Below, piece by piece: positions 1 to 10,005 of a stretch of DNA of 64,000 nucleotides (positions are counted from its first letter, which is position 1; every line of letters begins with the position of its first letter). Under the pieces are notes generated by a model that ran no database searches, had not been told where the DNA came from, and saw only the letters and a list, made by a program, of their open reading frames with translations. Position numbers and translations under genes: made by a program. The DNA comes from Palsa-504 sp963739615 (GTDB lineage Bacteria; Actinomycetota; Actinomycetes; Streptosporangiales; Streptosporangiaceae), in assembly GCA_963739615.1 (NCBI GenBank), contig CAVUBD010000028.1:186001-250000 (forward strand), written 5' to 3'.

Positions 1-84
1 CGCCCGTCTGGACGGCCCGCCGCGGCAGCCAGAACGCCACATTGACCTCGGTCCCGCCGCCCTCGCAGCCGGGCCACCATCGAA

Positions 85-130
85 ACGATGTGACAGCGTG
101 GCGGTTGTATCCGCCTCCATGTCACATCGT
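85..130. repeat. Long inverted repeat (hairpin) upstream of the ligD-like gene
   Basis: Two perfect 11-base arms (ACGATGTGACA at 85-95 and TGTCACATCGT at 120-130) surround an inner GGCGG/CCGCC pair (100-104 and 111-115). The whole could fold as a bulged hairpin or bind a dimeric regulator. There is no T-run, so it is not a classical intrinsic terminator. Bases 1-192 otherwise hold no gene I can support. Confidence 0.5.
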
Positions 131-192
131 GTCGGCCGATCCGGGGCCGGGGTGGTGGTCTCGGATGCGCTGGGTCGCCCACTAACAAAGGG

Positions 193-1125
193 CTAAGGCG
201 CCCGGCGGGCCCGGGCGCGCCGCTTGCCCTCGTGCATGGCCTGCACCCGGGCGATCGGGATCGCCCGTCCCTCCTCCACCAAGTCCGAAGGAAGGGCCTG
301 CGGCTCCGGCAGCTCGCCGGCCCACGCCGCGTGCCCGGGAACAAGCGAAGGGACCGAACGCACGGTGAAGTCGCCCGGCGCGACATCGTCCAGGTCGTCC
401 CAGCGCACCGGGAACGAGACCGGCACGCCCGGCCGCACCCGCGGACTGTACGCCGCCACCACGGTGGCGCCGCCGGCCCTGGTCGAGTCGAGGAAGACCT
501 TCCCCTCCCGGTCCTGGACGATGAACGCGGTCGTCGCCAGGGCCGGATCGAGCAGCGCGGCCCGCGCGGCCAGCGCCCGGGTGGCCGCGGCGGCCTCTTC
601 CCCGTGAGCATCGACCGGCACGTACACGTGCACCCCCTTGGACCCGCTGGTCTTGACCGCCCCGGACAGCCCCGCCCCGGCCAGCGCCTCCCTGACCAGC
701 CGGGCGGCCGCCACCGCGTGCCCGAACGGCGCCCCGGCCGGCGGGTCGATGTCCATGATCAGGTATGTCGGCCGGTCCGGCTGGCCGGCCAGCGTCAGGG
801 TCGGGTGGTACTCCACCGCCCGCTGGTTGGCGAACCACAGCAGCGTCGGCCAGTCGTCGCACAGCGCGTACCGCACCTCGCGGCGCGACGACTCGGCCCA
901 CAGCGTCACCGAGCCGATCCACGATGGCGCGTAGTCCGGCAGGTTCTTCTGCATGAACGGCTGCTGGCCGCCCCGGACCCTGATCACCGACAGCGGCCGC
1001 CCGCGCAGTTCGGGCAGGATGAGCCCGGAGACGGCGTCCAGGTAGTCCACCAGGTCCCGCTTGGTCGCGCCCGCCCCGTCGAACAGCGGCTCATCGAGGT
1101 GCGTGAGCGATACCGGCGTGGTCAT
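193..1125 (-). CDS. LigD-type polymerase domain protein (NHEJ primase-polymerase)
   Basis: This 310-residue protein matches the stand-alone polymerase (PolDom, archaeo-eukaryotic primase fold) of bacterial LigD, which fills in and adds nucleotides, preferably ribonucleotides, at double-strand break ends. The catalytic metal motif DIDPP, the KTSGSKGVHVYVP block and the late GKVFLDSTR motif are all visible in the expected order. There is no ligase or nuclease domain, so it would need separate partners; no Ku or ligase gene lies in this window. I chose the ATG at 1125; an upstream in-frame start would add 12 residues with no better ribosome site. It diverges from the DUF2461 gene across about 90 bases. 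Confidence 0.9.
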   Translation of the reverse strand: MTTPVSLTHLDEPLFDGAGATKRDLVDYLDAVSGLILPELRGRPLSVIRVRGGQQPFMQKNLPDYAPSWIGSVTLWAESSRREVRYALCDDWPTLLWFANQRAVEYHPTLTLAGQPDRPTYLIMDIDPPAGAPFGHAVAAARLVREALAGAGLSGAVKTSGSKGVHVYVPVDAHGEEAAAATRALAARAALLDPALATTAFIVQDREGKVFLDSTRAGGATVVAAYSPRVRPGVPVSFPVRWDDLDDVAPGDFTVRSVPSLVPGHAAWAGELPEPQALPSDLVEEGRAIPIARVQAMHEGKRRARARRAP

Positions 1126-1213
1126 GCGTCCCGTATACACGGTTCCGCGGGCAAGCACCACCGCCCGTTCGGGAAAATAGATCTTAAAAGCGGACGACGA
1201 GAGGAGCCGGGCG

Positions 1214-1837
1214 ATGGCGTTCAGCGGCTGGCCGGAGGAAGCCCTGGATTTCTACGACGGGCTGATGGCCGACAATACCAAGTCCTACTGGACGGCGAAC
1301 AAGGCCGTTTACGAGGAGAAGGTGCTCGGCCCGATGGCCGATCTGGCCGAGGAACTGGCGCCGGAGTTCGGCGAGCCCAAGATCTTCCGGCCCTACCGGG
1401 ACGTCAGGTTCAGCCCGGACAAGACTCCCTACAAGACCCATATCGGGGTCGTCGTCGGCGGCACCGGCTACGTCCAGCTCTCCGCCGAGGGCCTGGCCGC
1501 GGGCGCCGGCATGTGGCAGCTGAACCCGGACCAGCTCGCCCGCTACCGTGCCGCGGTGGCCGGCGATCGCACCGGCGCCGAGCTCGAGCGGATCGCCGCC
1601 GAGATCGAGAAGGCCGGCCTCACGGTCCACGGCCACGGCGTGCTCAAATCCGCGCCCCGCGGCTACCCGGCCGATCACCCGCGCATCGGCCTGCTCAGGT
1701 ACAAGGGCCTGACCACGTGGCGGCAATGGCCCGTCGAGCCCTGGCTGGAAACGGCCGCGGCCAAGGACCGCCTCGTTGATTTCTTCCGAACGAGCCTGCC
1801 TATCTGCACCTGGCTCACCGACCACGTTGGCCGGTGA
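1214..1837 (+). CDS. DUF2461 domain-containing protein
   Basis: The 207-residue product has the full DUF2461 pattern: an FxGWPxEALDFYDGL-like opening, the conserved PYRDVRFS and KTPYKTHIG blocks and a C-terminal WLET helix. The biochemical role of the family is unknown; it is cytosolic, with no signal peptide or membrane segment. The ATG at 1214 is preceded seven bases upstream by GAGGAG, a good ribosome site. It is divergent from the LigD-like gene and probably monocistronic. Confidence 0.9.
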   Translation: MAFSGWPEEALDFYDGLMADNTKSYWTANKAVYEEKVLGPMADLAEELAPEFGEPKIFRPYRDVRFSPDKTPYKTHIGVVVGGTGYVQLSAEGLAAGAGMWQLNPDQLARYRAAVAGDRTGAELERIAAEIEKAGLTVHGHGVLKSAPRGYPADHPRIGLLRYKGLTTWRQWPVEPWLETAAAKDRLVDFFRTSLPICTWLTDHVGR

Positions 1838-1869
1838 GGGCGCCCGCGCGGGCGTGACCCGCCCCCGGC

Positions 1870-2151
1870 TCACGACCTGTCGCGGTCCCAGCTCGCCGGC
1901 CGGAACAGGCTGCCCGGCTCGTCCGGGCGCGGCGCCCCGGAGCCGCCGGACGCCGGGCCGCGTCCCGGCGGCGGCGTCGGCGCGTGCTTCGGGACCCGGC
2001 CGATCCGGCGCATCAGCTCGTGTTCCTCGACGATCTCCGCCGCGGTCGGCGACAGGGCGATCACCGCGCAGAAGATGAACCCGATGCTGCTCAGCCCCAG
2101 GATGAGCGGCATCAGGAAGGCCGCCGCGCTGGCCGTCCCCGAGGTGCTCAC
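1870..2151 (-). CDS. Small one-helix membrane protein, unknown function
   Basis: A 93-residue reading frame with strongly G/C-biased third codon positions throughout, as in its real neighbours. It has one hydrophobic segment (about residues 11-37) followed by a charged helix (TAAEIVEEHELMRRI) and a proline/glycine-rich tail. I do not recognise a family. The GTG start at 2151 is the best fit to the hydrophobic N-terminus, but no clear ribosome site precedes it. It lies tail-to-tail with the DUF2461 gene and its 5' end abuts the broken copA copy. Confidence 0.55.
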   Translation of the reverse strand: MSTSGTASAAAFLMPLILGLSSIGFIFCAVIALSPTAAEIVEEHELMRRIGRVPKHAPTPPPGRGPASGGSGAPRPDEPGSLFRPASWDRDRS

Positions 2152-2183
2152 GAGCGCACCAGGGGCGGCGGCCACCCGCAGCG

Positions 2184-3322
<1,139 letters not shown>

Positions 3323-3393
3323 GGTGGCTTGGATCGCGGCCCGGACCGGGCGTACTCTTACTGCGCGGTACGCCGAGGATGCGAGGGGCTGTT

Positions 3394-4194
3394 GTGAGCG
3401 AACCTGACGATTCTCTTCGGGTCTCGGACGCCGAACGTGACGTCACGCTGCGGACGCTCGGGGACCATGCCGCGGTCGGGCGGCTCACCCTGGACGAGCT
3501 TGAGGAGCGGTCCGGCCGGGCGCTCGCCGCCAAGACCCGCGGTGAGCTCGCCACCTTGACCAGCGACCTGCCCGCGGATCCTGGCCAGGGCGGGTCCCTG
3601 GTGGCGCCGGCCCATCCCCGTAAGCCGGTGCGCTGGATGGTGGCCATCATGAGCGGGTCGCACCGCCGCGGCCGGTTCCGCGCGGTCGGCAGCATCAACG
3701 CCGTGGCGATCATGGGCGGCGACGAGATCGACCTGCGCGAGGCCGAGATCGAGGGCGGTGAGCTCACCGTCAACCTGATCGCGATCATGGGCGGCGCGAA
3801 CGTTTACCTGCCCGACTCCGTCGAGACCGAGGTCGGCGGCTTCTCGCTGATGGGCGGTCACGAGGAGGTCGGCAGCCAGCGCCCGCCGCGCCCGGGCGCG
3901 CCCATCGTGCGGGTCCGCATCTACGCCCTGATGGGCGGCGCGACGATCTACCGGCTCCCGCCGCAGGCCCGCGGCCAGTCGCTGAGCGAGGCCCGCCGCA
4001 TGGCCAGGCGGGCCGACCGCGGCGAGCTGCCGGCCCTGGACTTAGATCAGGAAGGCCGGCTGACCGCGAACCGCCTGGGACGGCGCCCGCCAGGGGACCC
4101 GCACGGGCTGCAACCTGACTGCAAACCCGGGCGGCCACCATGGCTGCCAACCCGGCCGTCAGGAGGCGACGATGGCAAGCACACCGGTGATTGA
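3394..4194 (+). CDS. DUF1707 (SHOCT-like) protein with LiaF-like C-terminal domain
   Basis: The first ~55 residues are the DUF1707 domain (RVSDAERD, L..LDELEERSGRALAAKTRGEL). It is followed by repeated AIMGG/LMGG turns typical of the LiaF-like beta-helical domain linked to envelope-stress sensing. No membrane helix is evident. I prefer the GTG at 3394, preceded by GAGGGG, to the ATG at 3379 that overlaps this ribosome site. The C-terminus runs about 40 residues beyond the usual family end and overlaps the next gene by 23 bases, so the last part may be poorly conserved. Confidence 0.8.
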   Translation: MSEPDDSLRVSDAERDVTLRTLGDHAAVGRLTLDELEERSGRALAAKTRGELATLTSDLPADPGQGGSLVAPAHPRKPVRWMVAIMSGSHRRGRFRAVGSINAVAIMGGDEIDLREAEIEGGELTVNLIAIMGGANVYLPDSVETEVGGFSLMGGHEEVGSQRPPRPGAPIVRVRIYALMGGATIYRLPPQARGQSLSEARRMARRADRGELPALDLDQEGRLTANRLGRRPPGDPHGLQPDCKPGRPPWLPTRPSGGDDGKHTGD

Positions 4195-4564
4195 GAAGTT
4201 CCTTGACGCGATCGAGGGCGCGAGGATCCCCGCCTGCGACGCGTGGAGCGCGGACGCGACGCTCGACGCGACGGTGCCCAACTGGCGGTTCCACGCCGCA
4301 GGCGCCGACGCGATCCGCGCCGAGTACGCGCGCTGGTTCGCGGACCCCGGCCACTTCGACGAACTGCGGCGCTACCCGGTCGACGGCGGCGCGGCCGAGG
4401 TGGTGGAGTACACGCTCAGCTGGTCCGAGAACGGCGTGCCGCACGCGGCGCACCACATGCACCTGCTGACGGTGCGCGATGACCTCATCGTCGCCGACAC
4501 CGTCATATGCGGCGGCCGCTGGCCGGCCACGCTGCTCGCCGAAATGGAGGCCGCAGATGGCTGA
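4172..4564 (+). CDS. SnoaL/NTF2-like protein
   Basis: A 130-residue cone-shaped NTF2-like protein: N-terminal helix VIEKFLDAIEG, then the short strand-rich segment with WRFHAAGADAIRAEYARWF and a C-terminal sheet (HHMHLLTVRDDLIVADTV). Members act as small-molecule isomerases, hydratases or binding modules; the substrate here is unknown. AGGAGGCG sits just before the ATG at 4172. The stop overlaps the start of the downstream kinase-like gene by eight bases, so the two are probably co-translated. Confidence 0.75.
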   Translation: MASTPVIEKFLDAIEGARIPACDAWSADATLDATVPNWRFHAAGADAIRAEYARWFADPGHFDELRRYPVDGGAAEVVEYTLSWSENGVPHAAHHMHLLTVRDDLIVADTVICGGRWPATLLAEMEAADG

Positions 4565-5594
4565 GCCGCACTCGCCAGGTGCCGCGCCCGGGCCCGGGCC
4601 CCGTGACGTGGCCGGACTGCTGGCCGGCGCGACCGAGCGGGCAGGCTTCGCCGAGGCCCCTGGTAAATCAGGGGCCCGGCTGGAGCGGGTGGTGATCGGC
4701 GGCGAGAGCTACGTGCTCAAGCACCTGGATCTGGCCGAAGACTGGACCATGCGGGCCTCCGGCTGCCTGCGCGGCGCGCCGCTGGTGCTGTGGGAACGCG
4801 GCATCCTGGACCGCCTGCCCGCCTGCTTCAACCAGCCGATCGTCGGCGCCGCCCTGGAGCAGCGGCCGGGGCCGGCCAGCCCGTCGGGCGGGTGCGTGCT
4901 GCTCATGCGCGATGTCGCGCGGTGGCTGGTCCCGGCCACCGACGCGCCGATCACGCCCGGCCAGCACGCGCGTTTCCTGCGTCACATGGCGGCGCTGCAC
5001 GCGCAGTTCTGGGACTGCGGCCCCGAGTTCGACGTCGTCCCGGCCATGCACCGGTACCTGGAGCTTTCCCCTTGGACGGCGACGGCGGAGACCGCCGCGG
5101 GCTCGGCGCACCTGGTGCCGCAGCTGGTCGCGAAGGGCTGGCCGCTGCTGGCCGAGGTCGCGCCGGCCGCGGCCGAGGTCGTCACCCCGCTGGCGCGCGA
5201 CCCGGGTCCGCTGGTCGAGGCCCTGGCCAGGACCCCGCATACGTTCGTGCACAGCAACTGGAAGCTCGACAACCTCGGCACCGACGACGCGGGCCGCACC
5301 GTGCTGCTGGACTGGGAACAGCCAGGGCACGGCGCCCCGCTCAGCGATCTGGCCTGGTACCTCGCGATCAACTGCCGCCGCCTGCCGCAGTCGAAGGAGG
5401 ACTCGATCGCGGCCTACCGGCGCGATCTTGAGGCCTGCGGCATCGGCACCGAACCCTGGTGGGACCGGCAGCTGGCCCTGTGCCTGCTCGGTGCCCTGGT
5501 CCAGTTCGGCTGGGAGAAGGCTTTCGGCGGCTACGACGAGGAACTCGCATGGTGGGAGACGCACGCCGTGGCGGCGGCGGCGCTGCTGACCTGA
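4557..5594 (+). CDS. APH-family phosphotransferase-like protein with altered catalytic residue
   Basis: This 345-residue protein has the aminoglycoside phosphotransferase/choline kinase fold: an ATP-lobe lysine (VLKHL near 53-57), a Brenner-type loop and the DFG-equivalent LLDWEQ near residue 252, followed by LSDLAWYL. In the catalytic loop the usual HGDxxxxN reads HSNWKLDN (232-239), so the proton-accepting Asp is Asn. It may be a binding protein or use different chemistry. The ATG at 4557 follows GGAGG by six bases and overlaps the upstream gene; the methyltransferase downstream overlaps its 3' end by 46 bases. Confidence 0.8.
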   Translation: MAEPHSPGAAPGPGPRDVAGLLAGATERAGFAEAPGKSGARLERVVIGGESYVLKHLDLAEDWTMRASGCLRGAPLVLWERGILDRLPACFNQPIVGAALEQRPGPASPSGGCVLLMRDVARWLVPATDAPITPGQHARFLRHMAALHAQFWDCGPEFDVVPAMHRYLELSPWTATAETAAGSAHLVPQLVAKGWPLLAEVAPAAAEVVTPLARDPGPLVEALARTPHTFVHSNWKLDNLGTDDAGRTVLLDWEQPGHGAPLSDLAWYLAINCRRLPQSKEDSIAAYRRDLEACGIGTEPWWDRQLALCLLGALVQFGWEKAFGGYDEELAWWETHAVAAAALLT

Positions 5595-6352
5595 CCGCGG
5601 GCCTGCGGGCCGGATACGACGCCGCGGCGCAGGACTGGGCCGACGGCCCCGGGCCGATGTACGCGCTGCTGGCCCGCGCGCTGGTAGCGGCCGCGCCGGT
5701 GCCGCTGGCCGGCTGCCGGGTGCTCGACCTCGGCGCGGGCGCCGGCGTCGCCGGCCGGGCCGCGCTGGCCGCGGGCGCGCGCCAGGTGGTGGCGGCCGAC
5801 CTGTCCGTGGCCATGCTCCGCCGCGGCGCCCCCCAGCACCCGGTTGGCGCCGACGCGACCTCGCTGCCGTTCCGCGACCGCAGCTTCGGCCTCGTGCTGG
5901 CCGCGTTCTGCCTCAACCACCTGCCCAGCCTGACGGCGGGCCTGTCCGAGGCCCGCCGGGTTGGCGCCGCGATCGCGGCCAGCACGTTCACGCCCGGCTG
6001 GACCCATCCCGCCAAGGACGCGGTCGATGCGGCCCTTCGCTCGGCGGGTTACCAGCCGCCGGCCTGGTACGCCGCGCTCACGCCAGGGTCACGGGCCGGC
6101 GACCCGGCCGAGCTCGCCGAGGGGGCGGCCGCGGCGGGCTTCACCCGGGTGCGGGTGCGCGCCGTGGACGTTCCCACTGGCCTCGCGGCCCCCGCCGAGC
6201 TCGTGTCGTGGCGGCTGGGCATGGCCCACTACGCCCCGTTCATGCGCTCCCTCGACCCGCCGCGCCGAGCCGAGGTCCGGCGGGCAGCGGAACATGCCGT
6301 GGCAGGCGCCGCGCCCCTGGTCGTGTCGATGACGATGCTCACTGCCACCTAA
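5549..6352 (+). CDS. Class I SAM-dependent methyltransferase
   Basis: A 267-residue Rossmann methyltransferase with motif I VLDLGAGAGVAGRAAL, an acidic residue in VVAADLS (motif II), GADATSLPF (motif III) and VLAAFCLNHLP (motif IV). It resembles the UbiE/small-molecule methyltransferase group; the acceptor is unknown. The start is taken as the ATG at 5549, inside the 3' end of the APH-like gene, with GAGGA eight bases upstream, which suggests translational coupling. It converges with the SARP gene, overlapping its stop by four bases. Confidence 0.85.
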   Translation: MVGDARRGGGGAADLTAGLRAGYDAAAQDWADGPGPMYALLARALVAAAPVPLAGCRVLDLGAGAGVAGRAALAAGARQVVAADLSVAMLRRGAPQHPVGADATSLPFRDRSFGLVLAAFCLNHLPSLTAGLSEARRVGAAIAASTFTPGWTHPAKDAVDAALRSAGYQPPAWYAALTPGSRAGDPAELAEGAAAAGFTRVRVRAVDVPTGLAAPAELVSWRLGMAHYAPFMRSLDPPRRAEVRRAAEHAVAGAAPLVVSMTMLTAT

Positions 6353-9300
6353 CGGGCGTGAGCTAACCGGGGCCGCGAGCTGAACGGAACGCCGAGCCGC
6401 TGGTCCGCCTCCCGCCGCAGGACGTCCGCGTAGGGTCCGGCGTCCCGCGCCAGCCGGGCGGTGACAGCCGCGGCCCGGTCCCGCCAGGCGGGATGGCCGA
6501 AGTCGGCGGCCATGTCCCAGGTCCACCGCCACGCCTCGATGGCCACGCAGCTGTCCAGCAGGTCAAGGTCGGCGGCGACGGTACCGAGGTCCACGGGCAG
6601 GCCGAGCGCGTGGTTCGCCCGGTGCGCGAGCAGCCGGGCGACGCTGGTGTACCGGGGCACGCCCAGCGCCTTCGCGTCTGACTCGAGCTCGCAGGCCTCG
6701 GCGAGCGCGCCTTCGGCGTCGCCAAGCAGCAGAGCCGCGCGACCGGTGATGAGCCGGTGCTTGAGCCGCAGCCGCCACCCGAACACCAGGTCACCGTGGA
6801 GCAGCGCCGCGGCCTGCGCCAGCCGGACCTGCGCGCCGTCCGGATCGCCGGTTTCCAGCTGCTGCTCGGCGAGGTCCTCAAGCGCGGCGATGGTGACATC
6901 CGCGGTCCCCTGCCGCTGGCCGGCCTCAAGCGCCTCGTAGTGATGGTCGAGCGCTTCTGCCCAGGCGCCCAGGTTGCGCAGCACCCAGCCGGCGAAGTTG
7001 ACGGCCCGGCCGGCGAACCGCGGGACCTGGCGCCGTTCCACCTCGGTGGTGTAGCGGGAGAACGCGGCCAGCGCCTCGGCCGGGCGCCCGGCCAGCGCGT
7101 GCGCGTGCCCGGTAAACAGCAGCGCGTGCAAGGTGGCGGCCGTGTGCTCGACCCCCACCTGCCCGCGGGCGGCCGGACGCAGCAGCGCCAGCGACTCGGT
7201 GACCCGGCTCTGATGGGCCCGCAGCACGCCCAGCCACCCGGCCGCGGTCACCCGGTCGGCCCCCTCGGCCAGGGCGAATGCCTCACCGAGGAGCAGCTCG
7301 GCTTGGGCCAGGTTCCCGGCGGCGTGCTGAGTGCGGCCGCCGGCCGCCAGGCACCGGGCCCGGGTGGCCGCGTCGGCCGCGGCGAGCGCGCCGTCCTCGG
7401 CGAACTGGGCGGCCTGGGCGAAGTCACGGCCGAAATACGACGCCCAGGCGCCTACCTCCAGGGCGGCCGCGCCGGCGTTCGCGGCCCGTTCGACGTCCTG
7501 CAGGGCCTCGGGGTAACGCATCCGCAGGGTGCGCACCCGGGCCCGCGCCAGCCACCCGTCCTGATCGGGGTACAGGCGCAGCGCGTCGTCGAGCAGCGCC
7601 TCCGCCGCCGCGTGGTCGAAGCGCTCCGCGGCCTGGGCCGACGCGTCGCGCAGGGCGCGGGCGGCCAGCATGAGGTCGCCGCCCAGCCGCGCGTGGTCCG
7701 CGACGGTCAGCGGGTCGGTGCCCGGCCGCCGGTCGAGCACGCGGCCGGCCTGCCGGTGCAGCAGCGCGGCGCGCCCGGCGGTCGCGCTGGCCGCCAGGGC
7801 CTCCCTGACCAGCTCGTGGCGGAACAGGAAGATGCCGTCGTCCTCCACGAGGAACTGCTTGGCGACGGCGCGTTCGGCGTCGTCGAGCAGCGCGATGACC
7901 GGACAGCCGAGCACGGCCGCGAGCAGGTCGACGTCCAGTTCGGGGCCGATGACGGCGGCGGTGCGCAGCAGCAGCCCCGCCGCGCCGAGCTCGTCGCACC
8001 GCGCGGATACCGACTTGACCAGTGAGGCCGGAAGCTCCGCGCCCGCGGCCTGCTGGGCCAGCTCGGTCAGGAACAGCGGGTGCCCCTTGGACCGCGCGTA
8101 CAGCTCGTCGATCCGGCCTGGCCCGACCAGTTCGGCCGCCGCGTCCCGGTCGAGCGGTGCCAGGTGGATGCTCCCCGTCGCGGGCAGCGGCTCTCCCTCA
8201 CCGGACCGGACCGCGGCCACGATGGTCAGCGCGGCCTGCTCGCGCCGGACGAAACGCAGCCAGTCCGTCAGCGCGAGCCCGGCCAGGTGCGCGTCGTCCA
8301 CCACCGCTATCACCGGCGCCCGTTCCGCGAGCCGGCCCAGGACCCGGACCAGCGCCGCGTAAAGCACGGCCGGGCCCAGCATGCTGTCAGCCAGCATCGG
8401 CGCTGGCCGCCGGCCGGGGGCCACGCTGAGCAACGGCGCCAGCAGCGCGCCGTCGCCCTCGAGCAGGTCGGCGGTCATCTCGGGCCCGAGCTCACGCAGC
8501 CGGGCGGCCAGCGCGGTCAGCAGGGCGTCGAGCGGCAGGGCGCGGTCGAGCGGTCCGCACGAGGCCATCAGCACCGTATCCCCGGCCGCGGACCGCCGGT
8601 CGGCCCAGGCGCGAAGCAGCGTCGTCTTCCCGATGCCCGCCTCGCCGTCGACGACGATGACCTCGGCCGAGCCGCCGCGGGCCCGGGCCGCGCGCGTCTC
8701 CAGGTAGGCCAGTTCGCTATCCCGGCCGACCAGGCCCACCGCGGCGCCCGCAGACGGCCGGGCCCGGGCCGTCAGCTCGCCGCGCAGTATCGCGGTGTAG
8801 AGCGCGGCGGTCTCGGGCGAGGGGTCGGTGCCCAGCTCGTCCGCCATCCGCTCCCGGGCGCTGGCGTAGGTGGCCAGCGCCCCGGCCACCCGGCCGCCCA
8901 TGACGTACGCGCGCAGCAGGACCCGCAGCGCCGCCTCGTCGTACGGATCGCGTTCCAGCGCGGCCGAGGCGGCGTCGGCGGCGGCCATCCAGTCGCCTGC
9001 CTCGACCAGGGCCGTGGCCGCCACCAGCCGGGTCCGGCCGATCAGCCGCTCGAGCTCGGCGTGTTTGAGCTGGGCCCACTCGCCGGGCAGCGGCTCCGGG
9101 CCCTCGCCGCGGATCAGCGAGAGCGCGACCCGGGCGGCGGCGACCGCGCCCATCGGGTGCCCCGCCTCCCGCCGGGATTCCACCTCGTCGGTGAGCACGG
9201 CCAGCTCGGCCGCGTCGAGCCAGTCGCAGCGCAGCAGGTAGCCGCGGTCACGATGGGTGATCCGGTCGTGCCCGAGCACCGAACGCAGCCGGCTCATCAG

Positions 9301-9498
9301 CACGGCCAGCTGGTCATCGGGCCGCGCGGGCGGGGTGCCTGGCCATAGGGCGTCGGTCAGCACCCCCGATGACACGGCCTGCCCGTCGGCCAGGGCGAGC
9401 AACTGCAGCGCGAGCCGGGCCTTCTTGCTGCCCAGCGCCTGCGGCTCGATCCCGTCCACGCCGAAATCGCTGAGCACCCGCACCGCCAGCGACTTCAT
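6349..9498 (-). CDS. AfsR/SARP-type transcriptional regulator with AAA ATPase and TPR-like tail
   Basis: About 1049 residues. It opens with a winged-helix OmpR-type DNA-binding domain (1-90) and a bacterial transcriptional activation domain (about 95-240, DPYDEAALRVLLRAYVMGGR). An AAA/STAND ATPase follows, with Walker A GEAGIGKTT near 285 and Walker B VIAVVDDAH near 415, then a long helical TPR-like C-terminus. It has no LuxR helix-turn-helix at the end. Such proteins activate secondary-metabolism or stress genes from direct repeats. The start at 9498 begins right at the winged helix; ATG 9528 is an alternative. It diverges from the cupin gene. Confidence 0.9.
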   Translation of the reverse strand: MKSLAVRVLSDFGVDGIEPQALGSKKARLALQLLALADGQAVSSGVLTDALWPGTPPARPDDQLAVLMSRLRSVLGHDRITHRDRGYLLRCDWLDAAELAVLTDEVESRREAGHPMGAVAAARVALSLIRGEGPEPLPGEWAQLKHAELERLIGRTRLVAATALVEAGDWMAAADAASAALERDPYDEAALRVLLRAYVMGGRVAGALATYASARERMADELGTDPSPETAALYTAILRGELTARARPSAGAAVGLVGRDSELAYLETRAARARGGSAEVIVVDGEAGIGKTTLLRAWADRRSAAGDTVLMASCGPLDRALPLDALLTALAARLRELGPEMTADLLEGDGALLAPLLSVAPGRRPAPMLADSMLGPAVLYAALVRVLGRLAERAPVIAVVDDAHLAGLALTDWLRFVRREQAALTIVAAVRSGEGEPLPATGSIHLAPLDRDAAAELVGPGRIDELYARSKGHPLFLTELAQQAAGAELPASLVKSVSARCDELGAAGLLLRTAAVIGPELDVDLLAAVLGCPVIALLDDAERAVAKQFLVEDDGIFLFRHELVREALAASATAGRAALLHRQAGRVLDRRPGTDPLTVADHARLGGDLMLAARALRDASAQAAERFDHAAAEALLDDALRLYPDQDGWLARARVRTLRMRYPEALQDVERAANAGAAALEVGAWASYFGRDFAQAAQFAEDGALAAADAATRARCLAAGGRTQHAAGNLAQAELLLGEAFALAEGADRVTAAGWLGVLRAHQSRVTESLALLRPAARGQVGVEHTAATLHALLFTGHAHALAGRPAEALAAFSRYTTEVERRQVPRFAGRAVNFAGWVLRNLGAWAEALDHHYEALEAGQRQGTADVTIAALEDLAEQQLETGDPDGAQVRLAQAAALLHGDLVFGWRLRLKHRLITGRAALLLGDAEGALAEACELESDAKALGVPRYTSVARLLAHRANHALGLPVDLGTVAADLDLLDSCVAIEAWRWTWDMAADFGHPAWRDRAAAVTARLARDAGPYADVLRREADQRLGVPFSSRPRLAHAR

Positions 9499-9540
9499 GC
9501 TGGTATTAAATCCCGGTCGCGAACCCATGGCCAGGTCAGT

Positions 9541-9595
9541 GCAAGGTGGCTGCAACTGCCCCGGACCATGCTGGTCGCAACATTAGTTCCGACCA
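9541..9595. promoter_or_regulatory. Candidate operator between SARP regulator and cupin gene
   Basis: The divergent intergenic region holds a perfect inverted repeat TGGTCG/CGACCA (9572-9577 and 9590-9595, 12-base gap). It also has GCAA half-sites at 9541 and 9552 exactly 11 bases apart, the one-helical-turn spacing seen in SARP direct repeats. Binding is inferred, not shown. Confidence 0.35.
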
Positions 9596-9607
9596 AGGGA
9601 GACCGCC

Positions 9608-9967
9608 ATGACCGGCAAAGCGGAGCAGAAGAGCTTCCATACCCCCGACGAAACCCGCGCCTTCGACTACGGTGCCCTGGACCTGCTCCGGATCGGCGGA
9701 GCCGAGATCGGGCGGCTCACCCTGCAGCCCGGCTGGCGCTGGTCCAACCACGTCAAGCCGGTCGCGGGCACCGATCTTTGCGAGGCGCCGCATTTCCAGT
9801 ACCACGTGCAGGGCACGCTGCACATCGTGATGGCCGACGGCGCCGAGTTCGACGCGCGGCCAGGAGATGTCACCGCGCTGCCGCAGGGTCATGACGCCTG
9901 GGTAGTGGGCGACCAGTCGGTCATCGTGGTCGACTGGTACGGCGCCAGCAACTACGCCCGCGGCTAG
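9608..9967 (+). CDS. Cupin domain protein
   Basis: A 119-residue single-domain cupin. Visible cupin features are the G(X)5H-like start LQPGWRWSNHV, the EAPHFQYHVQGTLHIVMADG strand-turn, and the closing PGDVTALPQGHDAWVVGD. These small cupins bind a metal or a ligand; the enzyme activity is unknown. GGGAG precedes the ATG by seven bases. Its position divergent from the SARP regulator suggests shared regulation. Confidence 0.85.
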   Translation: MTGKAEQKSFHTPDETRAFDYGALDLLRIGGAEIGRLTLQPGWRWSNHVKPVAGTDLCEAPHFQYHVQGTLHIVMADGAEFDARPGDVTALPQGHDAWVVGDQSVIVVDWYGASNYARG

Positions 9968-10005
9968 CAGGCCCCGGCCCTTCGGGACCGTCCGCGAGGA
10001 TAATC

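Noticed and set aside
85..130. CRP-like binding site
   Set aside because: The TGTGA and TCACA halves are about 30 bases apart, far from the 6-base spacing CRP needs.
8080..9348. Long + strand frame inside the SARP gene
   Set aside because: Antisense shadow; low-complexity product and no ribosome site.
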